Assembly: GCA_017472105.1 (NCBI GenBank)
Contig: JAFUQY010000445.1
Span: 1-13,217, forward strand
DNA length: 13,217 nt
Direction of reading: 5' to 3'
From: Clostridia bacterium
GTDB taxonomy: Bacteria > Bacillota_A > Clostridia > Oscillospirales > CAG-272
Positions 1 to 7,236 of the stretch are shown here, one piece after another. Below the pieces are notes generated by a model. The model saw only the letters and a list, made by a program, of their open reading frames with translations, did not search any database and was not told the origin of the DNA. The translations under genes and the position numbers were made by a program. Numbering within the stretch: position 1 is the first letter of the stretch; each line of letters starts with the position of its first letter.

Positions 1-46
1 AATAACAAAAAACGGAGCATCCCATTTTTCAGTGGGACGTTCCGTT
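1..46 (-). terminator. Rho-independent terminator after eda
   Basis: On the minus strand a 14-bp stem (arms at 33-46 and 11-24, with one mismatch and one G-U pair) encloses an 8-nt loop and is followed by a T-rich stretch over positions 10 to 1. It lies 8 bases past the aldolase stop codon, as expected for the end of that operon. The plus-strand side of the stem is also followed by a T-rich stretch, so it may work in both directions. Confidence 0.88.
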
Positions 47-54
47 TTCTCGTT

Positions 55-708
55 TTACAGGGATTCTGCCGCCGCGACGTATTTTCTCGCCAGAGCGGTG
101 ATGGCGGCGTAGTCTCCCGCTTTGATTTTTTCCTTGTTCACAATTCCCGTAGCCACGCCGATTCCGCATGCACCCGCACGGATGTAGTCCGCGAGGTTGT
201 TTTCGTTCACGCCGCCGACCGCGAGGAATTTCAGATGGGACAGCGGTACGGCAACGGCATGGAGGTAGGACGGCTTCATCTCACCGTTCGGGAAGAGCTT
301 GATGAAATCCGCGCCCGAGCGATGTGCCAGCGTTGCCTCAGACGGCGTCAGGGAACCGGGGATTGACACCAGTCCGAGCTCGCGGGTGCGCCGGATCACG
401 TCGGGATTGGTGTCGGGCGAGATGATGAATTTCCCGCCTGCCTCTGCGGTGAGCTCTGCCTGACGCTCCGTGAGAACCGTGCCCGCGCCGATGTGCATGC
501 CCGGGAAGGCTTTGGCAAGTGCGCGGATGTTTGCGGCGGTTTCTTCGTCCGACGGATTGCCGAGACTGTCGTAGGTCACTTCCGCAAGACGGATGCCGCC
601 CTTGTACATGGCTTCTGCGGTGTTGATAAGCTGATCCCGGGTCAGACCGCGCAGGATCACGATGATTTTGTGTTTTTCAATGGCTTCGATTACGGTGTTT
701 CTGTTCAT
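55..708 (-). CDS. eda: KDPG/KHG aldolase (2-dehydro-3-deoxy-phosphogluconate aldolase family)
   Basis: A cytoplasmic class I aldolase of 217 residues, the usual length for the family. Family members cleave 2-keto-3-deoxy-6-phosphogluconate to pyruvate and glyceraldehyde 3-phosphate, and many also act on 4-hydroxy-2-oxoglutarate. Visible motifs are an early VILRG strand, a GIRLAEVTY strand with the presumed catalytic Glu43, GAGTVL, PGSLTPSE, and DFIKLFPNG with the Schiff-base Lys137, followed by AVGGVNENN in the phosphate-binding loop. I chose the ATG at 706-708 because GAGG lies 6 bases upstream. An ATG at 718-720 forms an ATGA overlap with the stop of the upstream gene, but has no recognisable ribosome binding site. 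The gene is the second in an operon with a beta-helix protein, which suggests it handles ketodeoxy sugar acids from uronate- or galactonate-containing glycans. The exact substrate (phosphogluconate or phosphogalactonate type) cannot be read from the sequence. Confidence 0.93.
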   Translation of the reverse strand: MNRNTVIEAIEKHKIIVILRGLTRDQLINTAEAMYKGGIRLAEVTYDSLGNPSDEETAANIRALAKAFPGMHIGAGTVLTERQAELTAEAGGKFIISPDTNPDVIRRTRELGLVSIPGSLTPSEATLAHRSGADFIKLFPNGEMKPSYLHAVAVPLSHLKFLAVGGVNENNLADYIRAGACGIGVATGIVNKEKIKAGDYAAITALARKYVAAAESL

Positions 709-716
709 ATTCTGCC

Positions 717-2693
717 TCATTTTGTCTGTCTGCCGATGGCGGCGGTGTCGATTTCCGGGAAACCTTCGCGCGGATGACGGAAGGTGAGGGTTTCGGGATC
801 GAGATCCGCTTCGTCGGTGGTGTGATAGGTGTGGTTGACGCCGATTTCGTTGTAGTCGTACACGGACTGAGCCATCCAGCCGAACCGGGCGTCCTTGTTG
901 ATGATGACATTGTTCTCAACGACCGCACCTGCCGGATTGATGGGGAAGTCGGGATCGTTGAACTGTGCGAAATCGTGAATCAGCCGGCTGAGCTGCGGGT
1001 ATTTCGTGATCCACGGCTCGTCGTTTACCGGAGTTGCACGGAGTTTGACCCAGTGCGGGGAATCCGGGGTGTCGCATGCCTGATGTGCCCAGCCGCCGTT
1101 GACAAATCCGTCGCGGTTGCGGTCGTCGTAGGAGATGGGATTGATGCTTTCGCCGATGATGATGTTGTCACGTACCACGCAGTCCCGTCCGCCGCCGATG
1201 AGGAACGCGTTTTTCCGCACGTCGATGAGGATGTTGCCGTACGCGGTCTGACCGGAGAGTCCGTCGTCCCAGTAAATGCCGTCAGGTGAGAAGCCGTCTC
1301 CGCCGATGTTTCGCAGAAGATTGTACCGGATCACCGTTCCGTGGCCGCACCAGTCGTAGCCGGAGTAGATCGCGCCCGCGTCGCTGGAATGCGTCACCAC
1401 ATCGTGGATGTAGTTGTATTCGATCAGGTGCTCGTTGCCGCCGTAGCCGATTGCCATGTGCGGCGAGTGGCTGATTTCGTTGTGTGCGGCAGTGTTTCCG
1501 ACGCCATGCAGGGAAATGCCCGCCTGATAGGTCTGGAATACCTCGGAGAAATCGTGGATGAAGTTGTTCACGGCGCGGTTATTCCCGGGAGTGAGGGTTT
1601 TGCGTTCACCGCCGTTGAGGATGATGCCGCCGCGTCCGGTGCGTGTGATTTCACAGTTTTCGACGGTGTTGTCCGATCCCGTGACGGTGATGCCGTTTTC
1701 CGCGACGTTTTTGACGACGAGATTTTTCAGTACATTTCCGTTTCCGCTCGCCGTGATGCCGCCGGATCTGGTGCAGGTCAGCGTGAAGCCGTCGATGGTG
1801 GCATTGTCCGCGTTTTCGATCGTGATGAGCGGCTTCTGCGAGATCGAGACTTCAAACACGCCGTCCTCGGATGTGGGATAGACGTACAGGAGCCCCGTTT
1901 CGCGGTCAAGGTAGAATTCGCCCGGCGCGTCCAGCTCTTCCAGTACGTTGTAGAGATAGTACAGCGCACCCGGACGGCATCCGAAATTGCTCACATACTT
2001 CGGGGAAATGGCGCGGTTGTCGGTGTTCACCCGGATCGGCGAGGAAGAATCCGCCCAGTCCCAGTAGAAATAGCCGAACGTCCATGCTGTTTCCGGGGTC
2101 TTCCAGTTCTTCATCCGCTCATTGGTTGCTTTGTCGACGATGTACGTGCCGCCGCGCGGATTGCGGATGTCATAGTTGCACTTCCAGTAGTTCTGCGGCG
2201 GGAATTCGTTGACCTCACCGAGATCGAGCACGGCGTCGAGCTTGAGATAGCCTTCGTTCGGGTACCGCGCCAGCGTCATCCGGCGGTCGTTTTCGAACAC
2301 TTCCAGATTGATCCCGCATTCGCCGTTGTCGTAACGGGATGCGGTGTGGTATGCCCCGATCGGATACACGCTGCCCCAGTCGGATTTCGTCAGTCCGTAT
2401 GCTGTAAGATCAATCACGCGCACATGTTCTGCGGCATCCGGAGAAAGCCGTGCAAGAATGTCATCCGCCGGGCGCGCGGTTTCGCTGTGGGAGACGGAAA
2501 TGCCGCCCGTGAGAATGGCACCGGGTTCGCCGAGGTAAGTGCATCCCGAGTCCCGCTTGTCGAGTGCGATGCTCTCGCGGTAAACACCTGCCCTGACGAG
2601 AACGGTGCCGCAGCATTCACGTGCCGCCGCTTGTGCAGACGCAACGGTCGGATATCCGCTGTCGGGAGAAACGGTAAAAATTCTGTTTTCCAT
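717..2693 (-). CDS. Right-handed parallel beta-helix protein, probable glycan-active enzyme
   Basis: A 658-residue protein with no signal peptide, so probably cytoplasmic. The N-terminal part (about 8-65) has the FTVSPDSGYPTV and VLVRAGVYRE signature that opens many pectate-lyase-like beta-helix proteins. A middle region (about 90-280) contains FGYFYWDWAD near residue 206 and EFYLDRETGLLYVYPT near 259, features I associate with bacterial beta-helix glycosidases of the GH141-like kind. From about 295 onward come repeated helix coils rich in GGI, NGI, NTVENCEIT and VIRYNLLRNI-type steps. The start at 2693 has AAGGA 7 bases upstream. An in-frame ATG at 2754-2756 would run through the promoter -35 region and is unlikely. 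The gene heads an operon with the KDPG-type aldolase, with a 4-bp ATGA overlap if the outer aldolase start is used. The linkage fits breakdown of an acidic polysaccharide or its oligomers, but the substrate is unknown and catalytic residues cannot be named from sequence alone. Confidence 0.82.
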   Translation of the reverse strand: MENRIFTVSPDSGYPTVASAQAAARECCGTVLVRAGVYRESIALDKRDSGCTYLGEPGAILTGGISVSHSETARPADDILARLSPDAAEHVRVIDLTAYGLTKSDWGSVYPIGAYHTASRYDNGECGINLEVFENDRRMTLARYPNEGYLKLDAVLDLGEVNEFPPQNYWKCNYDIRNPRGGTYIVDKATNERMKNWKTPETAWTFGYFYWDWADSSSPIRVNTDNRAISPKYVSNFGCRPGALYYLYNVLEELDAPGEFYLDRETGLLYVYPTSEDGVFEVSISQKPLITIENADNATIDGFTLTCTRSGGITASGNGNVLKNLVVKNVAENGITVTGSDNTVENCEITRTGRGGIILNGGERKTLTPGNNRAVNNFIHDFSEVFQTYQAGISLHGVGNTAAHNEISHSPHMAIGYGGNEHLIEYNYIHDVVTHSSDAGAIYSGYDWCGHGTVIRYNLLRNIGGDGFSPDGIYWDDGLSGQTAYGNILIDVRKNAFLIGGGRDCVVRDNIIIGESINPISYDDRNRDGFVNGGWAHQACDTPDSPHWVKLRATPVNDEPWITKYPQLSRLIHDFAQFNDPDFPINPAGAVVENNVIINKDARFGWMAQSVYDYNEIGVNHTYHTTDEADLDPETLTFRHPREGFPEIDTAAIGRQTK

Positions 2694-2727
2694 GATTCGT
2701 TCCTTTCGCAGAGATGGATTTTTCTTC

Positions 2728-2756
2728 ATTGTAGCACAAATTCCGTCCGACTGCAA
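2728..2756 (-). promoter_or_regulatory. Sigma-A-type promoter of the beta-helix/eda operon
   Basis: On the minus strand the -35 box TTGCAG (2751-2756) and the -10 box TACAAT (2728-2733) are separated by exactly 17 bases, with TGTGC directly before the -10. The start codon lies 34 bases past the -10 box. It sits immediately after the terminator of the neighbouring TPM gene. Confidence 0.78.
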
Positions 2757-2793
2757 GAGAAAACGCAGTCCCCGTGACAGGAAAACTGCGTTT
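2752..2793 (-). terminator. Probable intrinsic terminator after the TPM gene
   Basis: On the minus strand a perfect 9-bp stem (AAACGCAGT / ACTGCGTTT, arms at 2785-2793 and 2761-2769) with a 15-base loop is followed by the T-rich run TTTTCTCTT. It begins 10 bases after the TPM stop codon. The T tract runs into the -35 box of the next operon's promoter, so the two units are packed back to back. Confidence 0.7.
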
Positions 2794-2803
2794 GATGATA
2801 AAT

Positions 2804-3745
2804 TCAGAATCTGCCGGAGCGTCCGCCGTGGGATCTGCCGGATGAAGACCGGTGAACGGAGCCGCCGCCGTGATGCATACCGCCGGAACGGTTCTGCTGG
2901 GTCTGGCGTCGTGTCCTTCTCACGTTGCGGTACAGGAACAAGTCGCGCGATAACGTCACACGGATGCTGTCCCGCTTGGCGTAATCCGATGCACCCGCCT
3001 GCTTGCCGACGGATTTCAGCTCATTCTTCCACACACCGACGATGAGACCGGAGAAGAGAAATCCCGCGAGGAGGGATAGGGGAAGGGCAAACGGAATTCC
3101 GCCGGATACCCGGATCGCGGTAGGACCGGATGCACCGCCGATGATTGCCATGGCGTCGTCGGAGCTGTAATAATCATCCGCTGAGCCGTAGAAGGGATCG
3201 TATCCGACGTAGGTATTGTTATCGGTGTATCCGTTTTTCGCCTTGGTGATGTACTCGTCGCAGAGTCCGGCGAAATACGAGAAACCGCTGAAATACGCGC
3301 CGTCGGAGATGTAGTACAGGCAGTCGTCCATGATGAGGTCGATGATGCCTTCCGGGAAAGCCGTGATGCCGTACCCGTAGGTCGAGACTGCCCATTCGCG
3401 TTCCGCCATGGAGAGCAGGAGCAGAATGCCGTCGTCATCGGTGCCGTAACCGTAGCCGAAGTAGTCGAAAATATCGTCCGCATAGCTCTGCGCCGTGTAT
3501 CCGTCGGGAAGCTCGGGAACGGTGATGACCACGACGTCGACTTCCTGTCGCTCGGAAATCTCATCGAGAGCCGCATTCAGCTCATCCGCTTCGCCGGAGG
3601 TGAGAAGAGCGGCGTCATCCACAAGGCGCGGGAGCGTGCGGTCATCCGGAATCGTGCCGGGCATGTCGGAAAATTCCGTCGCCGATACGGGCAGGGAAAG
3701 CGCGAAAACAAGAGTGAGGATGAGTGCGAAAATTCTCAGTTTCAT
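2804..3745 (-). CDS. TPM-domain membrane protein (YdjH-like)
   Basis: A 313-residue exported membrane protein. Residues 1-22 form a signal peptide with a VSA cleavage site. A TPM domain covers about 38-165, with LVDDAALLTSGEADEL at its start, the VDVVVITVPEL strand and GILLLLSMAEREWAVSTYGYG. One transmembrane segment lies at about 216-238, followed by a basic cytoplasmic tail ending in a Gly/Ser/His/Arg-rich stretch (HHGGG, SSSGRSHGG), which is common in clostridial TPM proteins. The start has AGGAGG 5 bases upstream, and that box overlaps the stop of the preceding zinc-ribbon gene, so translation is probably coupled. In B. subtilis the TPM protein YdjH works with YdjG to recruit PspA to the membrane under stress; a similar role here is inference. 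An odd feature is IIGGASGPTA at 201-210, just before the membrane segment, which resembles the conserved GGADGPT motif of sodium-pumping decarboxylase beta subunits. Confidence 0.88.
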   Translation of the reverse strand: MKLRIFALILTLVFALSLPVSATEFSDMPGTIPDDRTLPRLVDDAALLTSGEADELNAALDEISERQEVDVVVITVPELPDGYTAQSYADDIFDYFGYGYGTDDDGILLLLSMAEREWAVSTYGYGITAFPEGIIDLIMDDCLYYISDGAYFSGFSYFAGLCDEYITKAKNGYTDNNTYVGYDPFYGSADDYYSSDDAMAIIGGASGPTAIRVSGGIPFALPLSLLAGFLFSGLIVGVWKNELKSVGKQAGASDYAKRDSIRVTLSRDLFLYRNVRRTRRQTQQNRSGGMHHGGGSVHRSSSGRSHGGRSGRF

Positions 3746-3755
3746 GACATCCTCC

Positions 3756-4838
3756 TCAGAACATAAACTGCATCAGCAGGTAGATCGCCGCACCGAACGC
3801 CGCCGTCAGTCCGAGCCGCCATTTCCAGTACGCGGACTTGTCCATCGGGAGATTGCCCACGAATTTGCCGGTCTGACCGTTCATGGCGAAGGTGTAGGTT
3901 TCGTCGTTCCACTTCGTGTGCAGGATCCACACGGGCAGGAGAACGTACTTCACCGTGCCGTTTCTCAGCTGTACATTGGTCTGCTCGGGGATGAGCGTCG
4001 TGTAGCCCTGTGCCTGTGACTGGAACACTGCCTGCGCAGTTTTCTTGACGCGTTCGTTGGCACGGGGAATGCATTCGTCGGCAGTCGAGCCGTATTTTTC
4101 CGCAAGATATCCCGAGAGATACGCGGTGCGGAAATCTACGGCGTCCTTCATGTCGTACGGCTCGATGGATTCCATCAGATCGTCCGGCATTTTCGCGGAA
4201 GAATCGACCGGAACCGCCGCAAACGACATGGAACCGCCTCTCTGGACGGAGTAGAACTGCGTTTCGGTGTAGTTGTAATTGTGATCGCTCCAGATGCGGT
4301 TTTTCGTCCCCTTGAAGCGGAGCTGAACATCCGCATCCGCGTCGAAGAGCCAGAACGGAACGTAGATTCCCTGAATTTCCTCGAGATGGTTTTCATCCGA
4401 GAAAATCTTCGGCAGGAGCTTCTTGCCGGTCGTGTGCCGTTTCAGAGCTTCCTTTGCCGCCTTTTTGTCGATCTTGAAGGGAATCACGAGATCGGGCTTG
4501 AGCGTTCCGGCGAGATTGCCCGTCATCACCACGGGATTTCCGCAGTACGGACAGGCGGATGCCGCAGTGTGCTCGTCGCAGACAATTTCACCGCCGCAGG
4601 ACTGACAGAGATAGGAACGCATGCCCTCCGTGTCACTGTCCGTCCATTCGGAGGAGGAACCGGTGTTCCACTGCATGTCGTCCGGCTTCTCGTCCTGGAG
4701 GCTTTCGTCCATGGCGTGCAGGGATTCCACCGCAAACTCCGAGTCGCAGTACGGACACTTCATGTTCTGCGTCTGGCTGTTGAATTCCACCTGACCGCCG
4801 CAGTTCGGGCATTTGTATTGGAGTAATTCTTCGGACAT
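3756..4838 (-). CDS. Double zinc-ribbon membrane-anchored protein (YdjG-like)
   Basis: A 360-residue protein with two N-terminal zinc ribbons. The first uses CPNC at 10-13 and CPYC at 28-31. The second uses CQSC at 78-81 and CPYC at 96-99. An acidic linker joins them. The body (about 105-335) contains IPFKIDK, IYVPFWLFDA and LLPVWILHTKW, typical of TFIIB-type zinc-ribbon proteins of Bacillota. A single transmembrane segment lies at the extreme C-terminus (about 340-360), so the ribbons probably face the cytoplasm. The ATG at 4836-4838 is preceded by AGGAG 7 bases away; the TTG one codon upstream is an unlikely start. Gene order and content match the B. subtilis ydjG/ydjH/ydjI set tied to PspA, suggesting a scaffold in membrane-stress response (inference). 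A 67-bp gap to the upstream SPFH gene holds only short stem-loops without a T tract, so all three genes are probably cotranscribed. Confidence 0.85.
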   Translation of the reverse strand: MSEELLQYKCPNCGGQVEFNSQTQNMKCPYCDSEFAVESLHAMDESLQDEKPDDMQWNTGSSSEWTDSDTEGMRSYLCQSCGGEIVCDEHTAASACPYCGNPVVMTGNLAGTLKPDLVIPFKIDKKAAKEALKRHTTGKKLLPKIFSDENHLEEIQGIYVPFWLFDADADVQLRFKGTKNRIWSDHNYNYTETQFYSVQRGGSMSFAAVPVDSSAKMPDDLMESIEPYDMKDAVDFRTAYLSGYLAEKYGSTADECIPRANERVKKTAQAVFQSQAQGYTTLIPEQTNVQLRNGTVKYVLLPVWILHTKWNDETYTFAMNGQTGKFVGNLPMDKSAYWKWRLGLTAAFGAAIYLLMQFMF

Positions 4839-4908
4839 CAATATGTCTCCTGTTGATAAAATACAGCAGAATCAGCGGAAATACGCCGATCCGCGCCTGT
4901 GAGAGTTC

Positions 4909-6312
4909 TCACTTAACGTCTTCGTCACCGAATCTGTCACCGCATTCGGGGCAGAACTTCGGGGGATTTGCGGGATCTTCCGGTTCCCAGCCGCACTTGT
5001 CGCAGATATAGAGCTTCGCCTGAGCCGGCTTTTTCGCACCGCATTCGGAGCAGAACTTGCCCTTGTTCAGCTTACCGCAGGAGCAGGTCCAGCCGTCCGC
5101 GTCATCGGGCTTCTTTGCACCGCATTCGGGACAGAACTTGCCGGAGGCTGTGTGACCGCATGCGCATTTCCACTCACCCGGCTTCTTGGCTTCGGGTTTC
5201 TTCGATCCGCATTCGGGGCAGAATTTACCGGATGCCACAGCACCACAGGAGCATTTCCAGCTGTTTGCGGGTGCACTTGCCTGAGCGGGAGCCTGCTGCT
5301 GATTCTGCTGACCCATCGCGAAGAGGGATGCCGCGTTCATGCCGCCGTTCTGGTTTGCCATGTTCATGCCCATGAATCCGGTCATCGCACCCGCGGAGTT
5401 GCCGGCAGCGGTCTTCATTGCCTCAGCCTGTGCATCCACGAGAACGGCAGCAGCCATGGTGGGATCGCGGTACATGGCGTTCTTCTGTGCGGTCTTGATT
5501 AATTCCTGATCCTCTTCGGGGAGGGTCGGCGGATTCATCGCAACGGACTTGACGCGGATGCCGCGCTTTTCTGCCCATTCGTTCGACAGCTCTTCGTTGA
5601 GGGCGTCTTCCAGCTCCTGATTGTGCAGGGGAATCTGGTTCGGGCGGATTTCAAGTGCGGACAGACGACCGACTGCCGGACCGAGCGCGCTGATGAATTC
5701 CGTCTTGAGCTGGGATGCGATTTCATCCACGGTGTATTCACGCTGTACATTGCCGCAGACGTTCGCGTAGAAAATCAGCGGGTCGGTGATGGCGAAGGAG
5801 TACGTACCGAAACAGCGGAGGGATACGTCGATGTCGAGATTGATCCGGCTGTCGACCACGCGGAAGGGAATCGGCTGGGGTGTGCCGAACTTGTTGTCCA
5901 TGATTTCCTTCGTGTTGAAGTAGTAAACGCGCTGATCCTTGCCGGTGTCTCCGCCGAAGGTGAACCGCTTGCCGATGAGCTTGAAGGTGGCGAGAATGCT
6001 GTCTCCGAGGCTGCCGGAGAAAATGGAGGGTTCGGTGGATGCGTCCCAGATAAATTCACCGGGTTCCGCGCAGACTTCGACAACCTTGCCCTGTTCAACG
6101 ATAATCATGCACTGACCGTCGGCAACGGCAATGGCGGAACCGCTGGAAATGATATTTTCCGATCCTTTCGTGTTGGAGGAGCCGGAAGAAACTCTCTTTT
6201 TGCCCTTGGTTACGAGTACGTCGTTCGGAAGTGCGTCGCAGTAGAAAAATTCCTTCCACTGGTCAGCGAGAGTGGTGTTCAATGCGTTCAGACCTGCCTG
6301 AATAAGTCCCAT
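4909..6312 (-). CDS. SPFH/band 7 protein with four C-terminal zinc ribbons (YdjI-like)
   Basis: A 467-residue protein with no signal peptide. An SPFH-type domain spans about 20-275 (VLVTKGKK, the CMIIVEQGKVVEV strand, EPGEFIWD, then LKTEFISALGPAVGRLSALEIRP and the helix ending EDQELIKTAQKNAM). A Met/Gln/Ala-rich flexible linker covers about 300-350. Four zinc ribbons follow at about 352-373, 381-402, 408-429 and 435-460. The first three are near-copies with pattern W-x-C-x-C-G then GKFC-x-EC-G-x-KKP; the last is CDKC...CPEC. B. subtilis YdjI is shorter, so the extra ribbons account for the greater length. The start at 6312 has AAAGGAG 8 bases upstream. The family is thought to assemble membrane-associated scaffolds; in Bacillus it is induced by envelope stress through sigma-W, but the promoter here looks like ordinary sigma-A. 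Confidence 0.88.
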   Translation of the reverse strand: MGLIQAGLNALNTTLADQWKEFFYCDALPNDVLVTKGKKRVSSGSSNTKGSENIISSGSAIAVADGQCMIIVEQGKVVEVCAEPGEFIWDASTEPSIFSGSLGDSILATFKLIGKRFTFGGDTGKDQRVYYFNTKEIMDNKFGTPQPIPFRVVDSRINLDIDVSLRCFGTYSFAITDPLIFYANVCGNVQREYTVDEIASQLKTEFISALGPAVGRLSALEIRPNQIPLHNQELEDALNEELSNEWAEKRGIRVKSVAMNPPTLPEEDQELIKTAQKNAMYRDPTMAAAVLVDAQAEAMKTAAGNSAGAMTGFMGMNMANQNGGMNAASLFAMGQQNQQQAPAQASAPANSWKCSCGAVASGKFCPECGSKKPEAKKPGEWKCACGHTASGKFCPECGAKKPDDADGWTCSCGKLNKGKFCSECGAKKPAQAKLYICDKCGWEPEDPANPPKFCPECGDRFGDEDVK

Positions 6313-6350
6313 GATATAGTCTCCTTTGATTCAGAAATTTCTTTGGATTC

Positions 6351-6379
6351 AGTATAGCACAGATACCGCTCCGATGCAA
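6351..6379 (-). promoter_or_regulatory. Sigma-A-type promoter of the SPFH/zinc-ribbon/TPM operon
   Basis: On the minus strand TTGCAT (6374-6379) and TATACT (6351-6356) are separated by 17 bases, with TGTGC directly before the -10. The start codon is 38 bases past the -10 box. The layout closely matches the promoter of the beta-helix operon at 2728-2756. Confidence 0.75.
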
Positions 6380-6460
6380 TCGCATTTTGTTAAATCTCAT
6401 AAAAAAACCGCCGGGAGAGCTGTTTGTTGAATAATTATTTCTGTAATCCGTCTGATTTTT

Positions 6461-6482
6461 TTCAAATAGTGTTGAAATAGTG
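6461..6482 (+). repeat. 11-bp tandem repeat overlapping the -35 box, possible operator
   Basis: TTCAAATAGTG (6461-6471) is followed at once by TTGAAATAGTG (6472-6482), differing at one base. The second copy contains the -35 box of the plus-strand promoter. The same stretch holds an inverted repeat, TTTCAA (6460-6465) and TTGAAA (6472-6477), separated by 6 bases. Either could be a binding site for a regulator of the cytochrome operon; the region is AT-rich, so chance cannot be excluded. Confidence 0.4.
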
Positions 6483-6500
6483 ACAGAAATAAGGTATAAT
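6472..6500 (+). promoter_or_regulatory. Sigma-A-type promoter of the cytochrome operon
   Basis: TTGAAA (6472-6477) and a perfect TATAAT (6495-6500) are separated by 17 bases. A transcript starting near 6507 would have a leader of about 28 bases before the ATG at 6535, which is preceded by AAAGGAG at 6523-6529. No comparable promoter is visible in the downstream gaps, so the four plus-strand genes may form one transcript. Confidence 0.82.
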
Positions 6501-6534
6501 ATTATAATGAAGAAACCTATCGAAAGGAGCAATT

Positions 6535-7236
6535 ATGCACAATTCAGCCAAACAGAACAAAGGACGCATGATGTACGATATCTCGTGCCTCATCATCTGC
6601 GGGATCACAGCGATCTTCCTTGTCATGGCTATTCTCTACTCCTTCGGAATTGACATCAACTGGCACGGACCGTGGACCGCGATCCTTCTTGCCGTCGGCG
6701 GAACTCTCACCGGAATCGGCGGCTTCATGGGGAAACCCACGAAAAACTGGGCAAAAAACATCGGCAAATGGGCAATGCACTTCGGGCTTGTCATCATGCT
6801 GATCGGGTTTGCCGTGTTCGCAGCAGCCGGTGAAACGGTCAGTGCGAATGTCCCCGTTGGCAGCGATACATATTACGCCAACATCCAGCGCGAAAACGGG
6901 GAGGTCTGCGAGCTGGGATTCAATTTCCGGATCACCGACTTCAACATCGACTATCACGAGGACGGTACGGATAAAATGTACCGCGCAGGTATCGAGTTCG
7001 CGGACGCCGTCAGTCTCCGTGTGGATTCCGACGAGCTTTCCGTCAACGGTACCATCGTAAAGAACGGCTGGCGCATCTATCTCATGAGCTACTCCGGCGA
7101 TACCGTCAACCTCATGTTCCGCCGCGACCCCGGTGAAATCTGGGTCAAGACCGGCATCTGGATGACCGTTGCGGGTACCGTGCTCTCCCTCCTTGTAGCC
7201 AACATGCTTCCCGTGAAAAAGGAGGATGACAAATGA
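6535..7236 (+). CDS. resB: Minimal ResB/Ccs1-like cytochrome c biogenesis protein
   Basis: A 233-residue integral membrane protein with predicted membrane segments at about 15-37, 46-64, 79-97 (containing His82) and 203-225. Between the third and fourth lies an extracytoplasmic domain of about 105 residues with FRITDFNIDY and the typical ResB phrase NGTIVKNGWRIYLMSY. RDPGEIWVKTGIW then leads into the last membrane segment, as in ResB-like proteins. Known ResB/Ccs1 proteins pair with CcsA/ResC in System II, holding apocytochrome and passing heme to CXXCH motifs outside the membrane. This one is much shorter than Bacillus ResB because the outer domain is small. It overlaps the CcsA-like gene by 4 bp (ATGA), and two CXXCH proteins follow, which strongly supports the role. 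The start has AAAGGAG 5 bases upstream. Confidence 0.85.
   Translation: MHNSAKQNKGRMMYDISCLIICGITAIFLVMAILYSFGIDINWHGPWTAILLAVGGTLTGIGGFMGKPTKNWAKNIGKWAMHFGLVIMLIGFAVFAAAGETVSANVPVGSDTYYANIQRENGEVCELGFNFRITDFNIDYHEDGTDKMYRAGIEFADAVSLRVDSDELSVNGTIVKNGWRIYLMSYSGDTVNLMFRRDPGEIWVKTGIWMTVAGTVLSLLVANMLPVKKEDDK

Noticed and set aside
1341..2777. A 478-codon plus-strand frame opposite the beta-helix gene.
   Set aside because: It is in codon register with the sense gene and has no domain signature; the minus-strand protein is clearly recognisable.
4842..4911. Short stem-loops between the SPFH and zinc-ribbon genes, including GTGAGA/TCTCAC over the SPFH stop codon.
   Set aside because: Stems are only 5-6 bp and lack a T tract, so a terminator cannot be supported.
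6395..6420. A GC-rich segment next to a run of seven A/T pairs, resembling a terminator on the minus strand.
   Set aside because: No matching upstream stem arm is present, and it lies upstream of the minus-strand promoter rather than after a gene.
6503..6508. A second TATAAT just after the first in the cytochrome promoter.
   Set aside because: It would need a 25-base spacer from the -35 box; the first TATAAT has the ideal 17.
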